From positions 2,404,501-2,468,500 of the forward strand of contig NW_026515546.1 in assembly GCF_014898815.1 (NCBI RefSeq): a stretch of DNA of 64,000 nucleotides, given 5' to 3'. A program made the translations under genes and the position numbers. This stretch comes from Panonychus citri. Its lineage: Eukaryota > Arthropoda > Arachnida > Trombidiformes > Tetranychidae. The notes beneath the pieces were generated by a model that made no database searches, had not been told where the DNA came from, and saw nothing but the letters and a program-made list of their open reading frames with translations. Positions 46,501 to 58,395 of the stretch are shown one piece after another; the stretch's first letter is position 1, and every line of letters begins with the position of its first letter.

Positions 46501-47718
46501 TGACAGTTGATTCAATTTCTCAGAATTTAAATTGATTAACAATTCTTGCCAAATGAATTCACTTAATTCTGTAGTGATTAAGTAATCATGTTTACTTAAA
46601 TTGGTAAATTTCTCGTATGTAAACAAAATCTATCATGCTAATCTCTCCATGAGTTAATTTCCAAAGATAAACAATTAATAATCAAATTTAATCTTCGCCT
46701 CTGTTTATTATTAACCAAAATACACACATGTAAATTGCTCATTGACTAATTATCGATTCTGGTAATGATAATTAATCGTAATCATTGGTGGTGATTAGGA
46801 AAAAATTTCTCAATCTCTTAAAATAGCCTAATAACTATTGATTGTTGATTTCCAATAAATCGTTGAGACAATTTACCCGAAACGAAACTGATTGATTTGA
46901 ATTGAACGGAATCAACAATCAATTTCAATTAAATTCATCATCATCATGATTATAACAGTTAAATTAAAGATGAATCTTGATTCCTCTCATTATATAACAA
47001 TTGTATCAATTTTGTTCAACTAAATCATATAATCATCTAACTAAATTATTACCAATAATAAACAATGATTTAGTGTTTTCCATTATGATTAGTTAAACTG
47101 ATTTAATCAATTGGAATATAAGTAAAACAACAATTAAATAGTTAAACCGATTGATTGTTTACTTAATTTACTCGAAATACTTGAAAAACTAATTTAGGTT
47201 AAATCGATTGATTAACCGAATAGACAAAATGAAAACAATCCAAAGCTAAACTAGTTTACCGATACAATTAACTTACAATGATTAATTAAACTAATTTAAT
47301 TACTCTGAATAGCTTTTCCACCCTTATTTCTTCATCTCAAATCAATTTTGTTTATTTACTTGCAAGTTAATCACAATTAATATTAAATCACTAAAGTCAC
47401 AAAGGTAATAAAAGTCATCATACTAATTGTGATTACATAATTTCCAAAGGTAGATATGTCTAAATCATGGTGAATAATATTATTAACAATTAACATTCAA
47501 TCCACCCTTGATTATCCTTGAATTGTTACCTCTGTATGTGTGTGATTTTGTTTTAACAACAACAATTAGCATCATCATTGATTACAATTATAGAGAATCA
47601 AATTTACAATTTAGATGATCAATAGATCAGCTGATCGATTTCATTTTTTTTTATTTGTTTTGAACAAAAAAAAATCAGTTGGTGATGAAATTGTCACGTT
47701 AATCAAATAAACACACAA

Positions 47719-47738
47719 GGAGAGAGAGAGAGAGAGAG
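47719..47738 (+). repeat. (GA)n microsatellite
   Basis: Ten uninterrupted GA units. In arthropods such runs can bind GAGA-type factors; here it is only a simple repeat about 1.2 kb upstream of the SGK start. Confidence 0.8.
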
Positions 47739-48039
47739 ATAGTTTAAGGTTGATTAACAATTGATTAGTTAATTGTTATACTAAACAACAAAAAAAGGGC
47801 GATGTTTGATATTTAAAACTAATTGTAAACTTGATAATAATGATAACAATTAACACTGTCTATCCTTATCGTTAAATATTTACTTACGATGAAATTTAAA
47901 CTTGGAGACAATTTAATTGTACCATTGGAAAAGTAAATCAGTTACATAAATATTAAGTTAAATTGTGATACAATTAGTTAATTGTCATCTCTTTAACCCG
48001 AGACACAGTAATCATAATATTCTGCTTGCTTCCAACAAT

Positions 48040-48340
48040 CAAAGATAATTATTATCATCATCATAAATACTTATCCAATCATCATCATACATAAGTCTCT
48101 CCCTCTCATCCTGAATCATCACATCATATATCAATCTCCTCTCTATTCTGAATCTCAATCATCATCATAATTATCTCTCCATCTATCATCTACTCTTTCC
48201 ATCATCATTATGATCATACTCATCTTATTACTACTCTTTGCTCTCATCTGATCATCCTCATCTTCATTATCTCTACACCCTCTTTTCATCATCATCATCA
48301 TCATCATCGTCTCTCTCTCTCACTCTCTCTTTATTTTTAA
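48040..48340 (+). repeat. CAT/CT-rich low-complexity tract
   Basis: A strand-asymmetric stretch dominated by ATCATC and CTCTCT, ending in (CAT)n followed by (CT)n near 48286-48330. It may be transcribed as SGK leader sequence or act in its promoter; nothing in the sequence decides. Confidence 0.6.
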
Positions 48341-48897
48341 AATTCATTTGTAACCAAAGCGTTGTTAATTTAGTTTCATTTTCACTAATTAACTCTCGTA
48401 ACTTTTGATTATCCTTTTTATTATTATTAATACATTTGATTAGTTTCCAAACTTATTACATCTTAATTTGTTTCGATCACTTTTTTTTTACATGTTAATT
48501 ACTAAATTTGTTCATTGATCATCATTTGGATGGATGAAAATTAATTAATCGAAAGCAGCTCAAAAAGGTAAATATACTTTCACTATTATATCAATAGACT
48601 GGAGTTGCTGATCAACCACAACAATCAATTTTGTTTAATTAAGTTATCATATCTTTGATTTGTTTTCTAGATCATCAAGACAAACTACAACAACCTTTTT
48701 CCTGATTCAATTGATTTTCCTTGATTGTTCAGTCAACTTTCATATATATATATCATTGTTTTGTTTTCCTGTGATTCTCAGGATCAACTTTGATTATACT
48801 TTGAAATTTAATTGTTAGTGTTAACTAATTGTCGTTGTGAGATTGACCTTTTAAATTTTCCAAACTGGGTTTAGACGTGTTGAAAAAAGGTGCTGCC

Positions 48898-51800
48898 ATG
48901 GTTGATCTGAGTCGCTGGGATCGTTGGAAGGTCAAACTGAAATTGGGAAATTCACGAAGATCAAATAAATCACCGGGTACCAATGTTAAACTAAATGGTA
49001 ACGGGTCACCTTCATCGATTGACCTGAGATCAGCTGATCAGTCAAGTTCAAGTAGCTCTTCAGATGGGGATATTGAATCAATGTCGGTCGATGGATGTTG
49101 GCCTGGACCTCGTCAATCAGAGGTAATCTTATGTTCATCGCCCAATGGTATTAGTACAATCTCTTCACCTAATGCAACACCGACCGATTTAAACTCTTCT
49201 TCCGGTTCCGATTTGATTGGTACCAATGCTGCCAATAAATCTTTAGATTTGGGACCAAGTGAAAAGAAACACGCTAAACCCTCTGATTTTGAATTTCTCA
49301 AAGTAATTGGCCATGGATCTTTCGGTAAAGTGTTAATTGCTCGTCACAAAGCGGAAGAACAAATTTACGCGGTCAAAGTGTTACAGAAAAAGGTGATACT
49401 CAAGAAAAACGAACGAAACAACGTAATGTGCGAACGAAATGTTCTTCTCAAGAATTTACATCATCCCTTCCTTGTTGGTCTTCATTATTCATTCCAATCA
49501 AGGGATAAACTTTACTTCGTTCTCGATTATGTCAACGGAGGTGAACTCTTTTTCCACCTTCAACGTGATAAATATTTCTCTGAAAATCGAGCTCGATTCT
49601 ATGCCGCCGAGATAACCTTAGCTCTTGGCTACCTTCATTCCCAGGGAATCGTTTATCGTGACCTTAAACCAGAAAATATCCTCTTAGACTGTGATGGTCA
49701 CGTTGTCCTGACCGATTTTGGACTTTGTAAAGATGGACTTCGAGATCGTGATACAACTTCAACCTTTTGTGGTACACCTGAATATCTTGCACCGGAAGTG
49801 CTTCGGAAAGAGGCCTATGATCGTCGAGTTGATTGGTGGTGTTTAGGTGCTGTACTTTACGAAATGCTTTATGGTTTGGTAAGTTGACTTAATTGTTTAT
49901 CATTGATCATTGATTACATTCAAATTGTAATCGGTCTTTTAACCGCTAAATTGTTGTACTTGTATTTATGATCTTTTGCTCTAACTACAAATGATTAACA
50001 ATTTAATTTACTATCTTGATCTCTATATTTACTAATCATCTTCAACAACATGAAAATTAATCAACAATCTATAAATTGTTGTTCGGTCCTTTCACTCATT
50101 TACCAGTAACAATCATCTTAATCATAATGATGATCGTTATTTTTAGTAAATTGTCGGCTGATTAGATTAATTGTGATTAGTGAATTACTTTTTTTTCCCC
50201 TTCCATCCAACAATCGTCTTAATTTCAATCAGCAATCAAATACCATCAATTGAGTTAATCAATTTGATTCTGATTGTTAAATCAATTTCCACCAAATTTA
50301 AGTGCAATATACTGGAAATGTTTCCAATATTGTTTATTTAATTACTAATTGATTATCAATCAATCATTATTATTACTATTTAATTGTACGCCCTAAATTG
50401 TATGTGTTTGTTATTGTTAGTGTGGTGACGATGATTAAATTTAATTGTAAGCAAATTAACATGACATTGAAAAACTTTCACTTTGTTTTTCAGTCTCATG
50501 TTTAGTTGATTAGCTTTTAATTATGATTATAACCATCATTCAATTATTATGTATTACAATTAAATGTATGATGAGGTTGATGATTGATTTAGTTATATTG
50601 TTATATTAGACAATATCTAGTATAAGAGTATTTAATTAACAATTAACTGATTTCTCCTCTTTGTAATATATCATGAACCTTGTTCTGATACAACAGGTAA
50701 TTAATTGATTAGCTTATATCATTAATTGTGTGATCGATGAACATGATTCTGATTGTATTCAGTTAATTGTCATGATTATATTATTAGGAATTAAGAATTG
50801 ACCTTCAATTTGAATTAATTTATTATTAACTGACTAAATGATTAAATTGTTGGTTTGTTGATTTACTAATGAAATTTGAATTCTGTTTTGAATCAACAAT
50901 CAGTAAAAATAATCATTGTAATTGTTTATCTTAATCCTTGTAACAATTAACTAATTAACTTATTTGGTGATTTGTAAACAAACTGTTTTGAATTGTAATC
51001 AATTAGACAACAATCAGAATAATTTATTTTAAATTCAATTTCAACTGATTGGCTTTTGATTGATTTCCTTGTTCATTTCTGGCTTTCAATTAGGTTTAAA
51101 TTGTTTATCTACTTTTTAATTGCTTAACATTAACAATTAACTTGATTCTTTTACGATCTATTCATCTAGATAATTAATTTTATTTCATAATTGTCATTAA
51201 TTGTTACACTTATTTTTAATCACAATGAAAGGTCAGTTCATTCAATACAATAATCAACTAGTTAAATCAATAATCATCATATTCTTGAGACTGATTAAGA
51301 GCACAATTAATTAACGATATAAGTATTTGAAATTGTATTTGGTGGTAATCAATTAACAACATCTAATGATGACGTTAGTTAATTGTTATTAAAGGTTAGA
51401 TAATTAAATGATCATTATTGGTTAAACGACTCTGAAGTTGTAGTTACAATTAATTTAATACCAGATTCTTAAAAAACTAAATCAATTGATTACAATTAAG
51501 TGTCTCTCTATGTCTATGGTAAATTGATTTAGTTCAATTCATAAATATGATCCGAATAACAAATTTAATTAATTCTAATTGATACTAATTATCATCTGTC
51601 ATTATTTTTAAATTTAATTGATTCCTTGATTATGGACAATTAGTTAATTGTGTTTATAATGAAGCAATGAAACAAAGACTTAAAGTTAAACTCAAATATC
51701 TTAATTGTTTACATTACTCATTAAATAAGCTTTTTTATGACTTTATTACAATTAAATTACTTTGATTATCACAATAGGAATGATATAATTACTACAATTA

Positions 51801-52876
51801 ATATTCACCCGGAACTTTAATTATCCTATTTAATTCTTGACTAGCAATTAGTTTCCATATTACTGAGTGTTGGCCAAATACAATTTGTTGTAATCCTTGT
51901 TGAGAATTAATTTCACTAAAATAGATCTTAAATTATTGACAATCAACTAAATTAATAGTTAAATTATTGATTAACGATACACTTAATTGCTTAGATATTA
52001 ATATATTGAGATGAAATTTTGTAAATTTTTCATTGAAAAATTTTCCGCAAACTTTCAAAAGTTGATTGTTTGTAGCAAATTAATTCAAGGCATAAACAAG
52101 ATTTTCAAATGTTAATCACTCTAAATTGTAACAATTAACTAATGAACATTTAAATTTTCTCGTTACAGCCTCCATTTTACAGTCGAGATACAGTTGAAAT
52201 GTATGATAACATTTTGAACAAACCAGTTCGTCTTAGGACCAATATATCGTTAGCGGCTCGAAGTATACTTGAAGGGGTAAGATACTAATTGAGTACAATA
52301 ATCTTTTACCTGGTTAACAATTAACTAATTGCCAAATTGACATCTTAATTACAGCTTCTTCAAAAGGATAAACGTAAACGTCTCGGTGCTAAAAACGATT
52401 CCGATGAGATTAAACGTCACGATTTCTTTAAGCCAATCTCATGGACCGAATTGGAATTCAAACAAGTATCACCACCATTTAATCCCAATGTGGTATGTAA
52501 TCATAATTCCAACAATCAGTGAACAACAATTAACTATTAATTTGATAATGAAACTTTCTCAGTGGGAGAGTAATTGAAATGAACGCCAATGTAACTACAT
52601 CATCATTGATTTTCATTGGAAAATAACATTTATCTTTTTCTATCTTCTCAATTGTTGCTCTTGATTTTTACTTTGATTACTTTTTATATTACTATTTATA
52701 TCTAATTGTTGTATTCTAATTGTTAACAGAAAGGTTATATGGACTTAAAGAATATCGATCCTGATTTCACCAAGGAACCAGTTCCACAATCAGTCTGTAA
52801 ATCTGTTAATATTTTCGGAGCTAATTCCATACCTGATAATGCATTCCCTGGATTCTCATATGCGGAAGCTCATTGA
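48898..52876 (+). CDS. Sgk: SGK-type AGC serine/threonine kinase
   Basis: Exons 48898-49878, 52169-52276, 52355-52492 and 52730-52876 encode about 457 residues. A ~120-residue Ser-rich N-terminus lacks a PX or PH domain. The kinase domain follows: GHGSFGKV glycine loop, YAVKVLQKK catalytic lysine, IVYRDLKPENILL catalytic loop, DFGLCKD, T-loop TTSTFCGTPEYLAPE and WWCLGAVLYEMLYGL. The C-tail has PPFNPNV, EPVPQSV and the hydrophobic motif FPGFSYAE, whose Ser is the TORC2 site, while the T-loop Thr is the PDK1 site. PPFYSRDT and LGYLHSQGIVYRD point to SGK rather than AKT, and AKT would have a PH domain. SGK acts downstream of PI3K on ion transport, stress resistance and growth. The 2.3-kb intron 1 shows no nested gene. 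Start: first ATG after a likely upstream splice acceptor. Confidence 0.95.
49879..52168 (+). other. SGK intron 1
   Basis: A 2.3-kb AT-rich intron with a GTAAGT donor and TTACAG acceptor. No open frame, inverted-repeat element or conserved-looking block was recognised. Confidence 0.6.
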
Positions 52877-54772
52877 TAACTAATTTCGATAATTATTTAA
52901 ATTGTTATCCATCTCTCTCTCTCTCTCTCATCCCATCTCACCATCATCATCATCATCGCCATCGTCATCTCTTTTTTTCTGCAAATTCTAAATCATCATA
53001 AATTCATCATTAATTTGCTACAATGAGAAAAAGAAAGTTCTAATCATGGTAACAATTAAGAAGAGTCTCTTTTAGAATCAAAATCATCCGTTATAATCAA
53101 GTTATCGTTTTGATATTTACTCTTAATTGTTTTTAACTCATAAAGTCGTTTCTTTTATTTTTTCATCATCAGCAATTATCAAAATGATTCCAATTTGATT
53201 AGTTCGTTTGATTGATTCGCAACTTTGACTTGCTTAATTGTTCAATGTTCCTTGTTGATTGTTAATTTCTTTTTTTTCTCATGTTTTCTTGATCATTTTA
53301 CATTCTATATTTTTCTCTGTTGATTATTCATCATCAAACTCATTCCTTAATTGTCTTGATAATTCTGATGATATTCAATTTAAATTCAGATTAATCATCT
53401 CTTTCAAAGCTTTAATTGTGATTAATCCTGATTGGTATTGAGATAATTTTAATATATTATGTGTTAATATCAAGTAAATACTATTGATCCTGATTATCAT
53501 ATAATTAGTGACAATTTAAAAGGCAAATATTGTAATAATAATCATTTTTTATCATGAAACACAAAAAAATTTATAATTGTTACCAAAAAAAGTTAATTGT
53601 GATCAATATCTTGATATAATGAGCCAAGGATCAAATTGAATCTTCATTACTTGATTAACTTCAATCATTACTCTGCCATCTTAATTGTGATCATCATTTG
53701 CCTTAATCTTAATCCAAATTTGAATCCATTATATTTCAATGAACCCTCTTAATTATTTAATAATTGTAAATCTAATTGTCTAGATATCTTTAACTACAAA
53801 GAAAACTGTTATTACTATGTAACCAAACAATTACTTTTTAATTAAACTGATTAACTTTTAAGCTAAAACATTAATTAACTCATTCGATTCCTGATTAATC
53901 ATTATCAGGATTAAGTTAATCATCGAAATAGACTGGCAATTATTAGTAACATGATATAATTTCATGTTAATTTCGTAAGTTAATAAGCTGATTGATTAAC
54001 CTTGATTATTAATCATCATCTTTAACCAATCAGTCTTAACAATCAACATTCGTTATGATGAAGTCTAATAACTTGTACTAGCAATTAAGTCACAATTAGT
54101 ACTCGGTACTTGTACTAAGAATCATCAAATTGTCGTTGAAATATTAATTGCGATCTCATATTGATAGATGGAAATGATTAGTCGATTTTATGACTGATTT
54201 TAAAATAAATCATCCAAATCAACAACTCGATAAGTTGATTGTCGAAAATGGAATTTAATTATTTTGAACTGATTTCGAAGTTGAAGTTTAATTGTTGATC
54301 TATTTTTCTATGAAAAAAAGAAAATAGTAACAATTAATCGAGCAATTGATGTGGAAATAATTTCTCTCTATATCATTTAAACTGATTGTTGTTATGAGAA
54401 TTCTAATCACAATCAAGTTAATCATCTTTCCTCTCTCTGTCTATTAATTTTCCCACCTTCTTTCAAGTCTTTCTTTTCCTCTGTCTATTTTTTTCTTGAT
54501 TGTTTCATTTTCCTCTCTGTTATTTGTTAATATCTAGATCAATGTCCTAAAAACCATCTCGTTATTATAATTACGCTTCCTACTCTTGATTAGTTAACAA
54601 TGTATATTGATCGTAGTAAATAAAGTTAATTACTGTCTTACCTATGTTAAAATTGACTAATTAACAATGAGAATCAGTAATCACAATTAAAAGACAATCT
54701 AATCCCAGATATTCAATATAACATGAACAACTATTATGCCTACGAAAACAATTTACTAATATAATCCATCCC
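52877..54772. other. Intergenic region downstream of SGK
   Basis: Contains the SGK 3' region, with (CT)n at about 52911-52929 and (CAT)n at about 52941-52957. The rest is AT-rich intergenic DNA and the 5' flank of the next gene. The open frame at 53259-53441 looks random. Confidence 0.5.
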
Positions 54773-55824
54773 ATGGCCTCATCATTTTTCCCAGCTTATC
54801 AAATGTAAGTGAAATTCAATTAAAAATTTAATCCAACTGATTAACTAATTGTTAACTTCTTGTCTAAGTGTCTTAATCTGTCTTCTTGGTGTAAATATAA
54901 TCTTTTGGTTTATCCTCCTTTGTTGGCGTATTTTTTGCTTCGGCTCAATGGTAAATGGGTTAGCTCGATGTCGACAAGTTTTCAATACAATCGGACCCGT
55001 TAATCCATCCCAACAACGACAAGACATATCAATGGTAAGCCTTGTCTCTTAATCCTAATCTGTTTGTGACAAATTGACTAATTAACTAAAACGTAAGAAA
55101 GTTAATTGATTATCTATTTGTTGTGCACTTTTCTAGTATTAATAATAATTCATTTAGGTTTATCTCATCTCTCTCTCTCTCTCTCTATAAATTGCTCTGG
55201 TTTTTTGTTATTGATTGTGATTAGTTAATTAGATAATATTGTTAACAAAACTGAAACAGAGGGAGTCATTAATTGATTACCATTGATAAGTAGAATTAAT
55301 TGTAATCATAAACTAATCACTTACCTTAATTATCTTAAGTAAACTTGTAAATTTACCCAAAATTTCAATGTCTCTCTATTAATCCAATCTCTTGGTGGGT
55401 TTTAATTGTTATAATTTATGTGTTGATTTTCATTATCTCCAATCTAATGTAATCAATTTGATTCGTTTCTTTCAACAATTAGGTCTCTAACTATTCAACA
55501 AGAGGATCAGTATCACGAGTTAACAATGATTTACCTCCTCCTTATGAACAAGCAATTAAATATCCATCGTTAATTTCAATCTCTGGCCAGATAAGTGGTA
55601 ATAATAGCTCAATGTTTACTCATCACAATCAACAACCACAACGACAACAACAACGACAACATCATCATCGATATTCATTGTCACAATTAACTGAACCAGT
55701 AGGATCAACATCAATCAACATGAGACCCGAAAACTCAACCTCAGTATCTTCATTACCTCAACAATTACACATAACAACATTGGCAACAACAATTGAATCA
55801 AATTTAGACGATGAAAAGTTGTGA
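54773..55824 (+). CDS. Small single-pass membrane protein with a PPPY motif
   Basis: Exons 54773-54804, 54869-55034 and 55483-55824 join in phase to about 179 residues. A ten-residue N-terminus (MASSFFPAYQ) precedes a strongly hydrophobic helix (VLICLLGVNIIFWFILLCW). A Cys/Arg-containing juxtamembrane region follows, then LPPPYEQAIKYPSL and a Gln/His/Ser-rich tail. The PPxY right after the membrane is a typical docking site for NEDD4-family WW domains. The arrangement resembles small NEDD4 adaptors (NDFIP, Commissureless or VOPP1-like proteins), but no family is recognised. An upstream exon with a signal peptide cannot be excluded. AATAAA at 56055-56060 is the likely poly(A) signal. Confidence 0.7.
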
Positions 55825-56150
55825 TTTCAAATGATTAGTATTTCTCTTGTAACAATTTAATTTTTATATACATTATCATTATGTTGATTTGTCGCAAAGG
55901 TTAATCAAATTAAATGTACAAGTTTGTGCATAGAAAACAAATTATTATAAAAGTTTGTTGTAATTTGTTGAGATCAACATTCTGATTGTTACCTTCAATT
56001 GTAATTAATTTATTATTATGTTTAATTGTTTTCTATCAATCACTTTAATAGTACAATAAAAGACTAAATTATCTTTTAATTGGACTGAAAAAGTTAAATT
56101 TAATTGTTTTCAGTTGTTGAACGAGATTCATTTGGATTTGACTGTACAAA
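55825..56150. other. Convergent 3' regions
   Basis: The PPPY gene (+) and the first SLC46-like gene (-) end towards each other. AATAAA (56055-56060) serves the plus strand; TTTATT near 56020 could serve the minus strand, so the transcripts may overlap. Confidence 0.45.
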
Positions 56151-57865
56151 TTAGACTTCGGTATTGGCTCTTTTCCTTTCGATCTCGATCTCAATCATTG
56201 AGCTTCTTGGACGTTTAGAACGGAGATAACTGGCCTTTCCATTGATTTCCAGGCCATCATGATGCCGTTGAGCCAAATCGACGATAAAGATAACACCCAA
56301 TGGGTACAATAGAACAGTGGAAATGAAGTGATAGGCCATTCCTGGAAAAGTGTCAAGTGTAAATGTGAATATGTGAGTGATCAACACGGTTCCAATGATT
56401 GGTGATATTGAGGAAAACAGGGTGATTATTGTATAGATTTGAGCGATTTCATTGTAATCGACAACTCGAGTGATTATTGAACGAAGTCCAACCGGTGCTA
56501 GACCCATGTTAATATGCGTTATTATGGTAACGTAATAGCCCAAGGGCTGGAGTAATGCACCACGAATGGCAAAGTTGGCAAGCATAGAGACACATCCAAC
56601 TGCAGCTAAACTTGTATCACGAATATAATAACGATGGACAAGGATATAAGTAGCGATTGGCTTGAAAACCATTGGTGCTAATCCGACGATTGCAGAAATA
56701 TATGAGAAAAACTTATAATCCCATTGATAAACTTTCTGCGCAAACTGGAATCCAATTGCAGATTCACATAATAAACCCCAAGAGATTAAAGAAGAGGCCA
56801 CAATTAAATGCCATAATTGACCACGATGACCATTAGGCCGAGGTCTTAATGCCGTTTCAAAAGTTTGCGATAAATTTGTTATGTTGAAAATATTTGATAA
56901 AAACGATTGTCCAGTTGATTCTTTGCCTCTCCATTCAATGGGAGCACTCGGATTGGTTTGAAAGGTGATCGAAGATGATTCATCAGCATCATGAAGAGTG
57001 ACCAACACCCAAAGGCCAGTGAATGCCTTGGTCAGGCCAAAGATCACAAATACTCCAATATAATTACGAAAACCAATATTGAACAAAGGTGAAAGCGAGA
57101 GTAATTTCCCTCCAAGAGCCACAGCCAATGGATAAGCTACAAAAAAAATCGAAAGGGGATCAAGATTAAAATTTCAATTGTTCCAATCAATCTACTCACC
57201 TGATAGTCGACAAAATTCAATCACAGAAAATCGTAAAGGTCGGTAATCAATTGCCGTTTTACGAGCTACATAAGTGTAAGAACCAACGGAAACCAATGTT
57301 TCACCGCCGGTGATTCCATAGCTGATGAATGTGTAAATTGTCTGATGAGGATCTGAAATGAATTAGAAACTAATCAGAAACAATTGGAAAAAGTAAAACC
57401 ATTTAGATCATTTGATCAGATTGATTAATTGTTTAATCAATTGTTCTTACCTGTTTCCCAGTGTATTGTCAAATAGATGAGTAATAAACTCTGAATTACT
57501 CCACCCAAACACGGAAATGCAAGAAGATACTTAATATGACCTGGATAAAGATCCATCCATCGTCCAAGGAAAAGTGATAAAATAATTCCGGGAGCGATAG
57601 AGACCAGAATTTGATAGTTCTTGATGGAAGTTGCCTCTTTCAGAACAATTAATTTAACCTTCTCTTCAAATTCACTTGGCACATTATTTAAATCGTTACA
57701 GATTGAACTGTTAAGAGATAAATTGTTGAGACAAATTTTGTCTTGAACAAGTTGATTAACTGGAACTGTAATTAAATTGGTTCCCAATTGAAAGAGGAAA
57801 AAGTAAAAATCAATACGAAGTAAACAAACAACTCGACAAAATTTTTTCATCAACAATTGAACCAT
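56151..57865 (-). CDS. SLC46-family (MFS) transporter, copy 1
   Basis: Exons 57865-57451, 57352-57200 and 57136-56151 encode about 517 residues with roughly 12 hydrophobic helices. TM1 is FYFFLFQLGTNLITVPV, followed by a glycosylatable loop with paired Cys (KICLNNLSLNSSICND). TM2 leads into SLFLGRWMDLYPGHIKYLLA, the MFS motif-A region. The 153-base middle exon encodes FISYGITGGETLVSVGSYTY, the TM4 region. The layout matches SLC46 proteins (proton-coupled folate transporter and relatives), which move folates, haem-like or peptide-derived small molecules across plasma, endosomal or lysosomal membranes. The substrate cannot be predicted. It shares intron positions and phases with the neighbour at 58396-60728, so the pair arose by tandem duplication. 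Confidence 0.8.
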
Positions 57866-58395
57866 TTTTACGGTTTAATTGTGATCAGATTTGATTAAAA
57901 AACACATATGATTAATAAATAGTTACCACACTAGATGATTCCATTAACAATTAACTAATTTCTCTCGCTCTCTCCCTAGTAAAGGTTTGATTTAGTAACA
58001 TTTTCCTACTCGAAACGTCAGATTAACTTTTCATATTATTAATACTTTATGAAGATTATGATTCAACTTTGTCTTTTTTTTAATGATAACTTAAAGTTAA
58101 TTATCAATATTAATTAGAATTAGAACAATAATGAAGTGATTTATCTTGATTGTAACTCCTCTTTTTTTTCCTTTTCAAGTCAATGTGATGGAGCAAAAAA
58201 AATCACAATCAATTGATTCAATCAGATTCGATATGTGAGGTAAATGCAATCTGATTATATTGGATAGATTTAATTAGATAAGTAGTTAGTAGTCATTTAG
58301 CTGATTTTCAGTGTGATTAAATTCAATCATCATCCGGTTGTGTTGATTAATCGATTTCACCACAGTTCGTTCATCTTACAATTTGATTGATTGTT
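57866..58395. other. Spacer between the tandem SLC46-like genes
   Basis: Holds the 5' flank of copy 1 and the 3' flank of copy 2, both on the minus strand. It is AT-rich with a TTTTTTT run near 58155. No further feature. Confidence 0.5.

Larger units (their letters stand above)
43559..48897. other. 5.3-kb gene-free region between PPxY gene and SGK
   Basis: Very AT-rich with endless CAATTAA/TTAATTG-like words and no credible open frame. It contains the shared upstream space of two divergent genes. A (GA)n tract sits at 47719-47738. About 48040-48340 is a CAT- and CT-rich strand-asymmetric stretch. A pyrimidine-rich AG just before 48875 could be the acceptor of an SGK 5' UTR intron, so non-coding SGK exons may lie within. 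Confidence 0.5.

Noticed and set aside
53259..53441. Open frame between SGK and the PPPY gene
   Set aside because: Random-looking Phe/Ile/Ser-rich translation without neighbours in phase or any motif.
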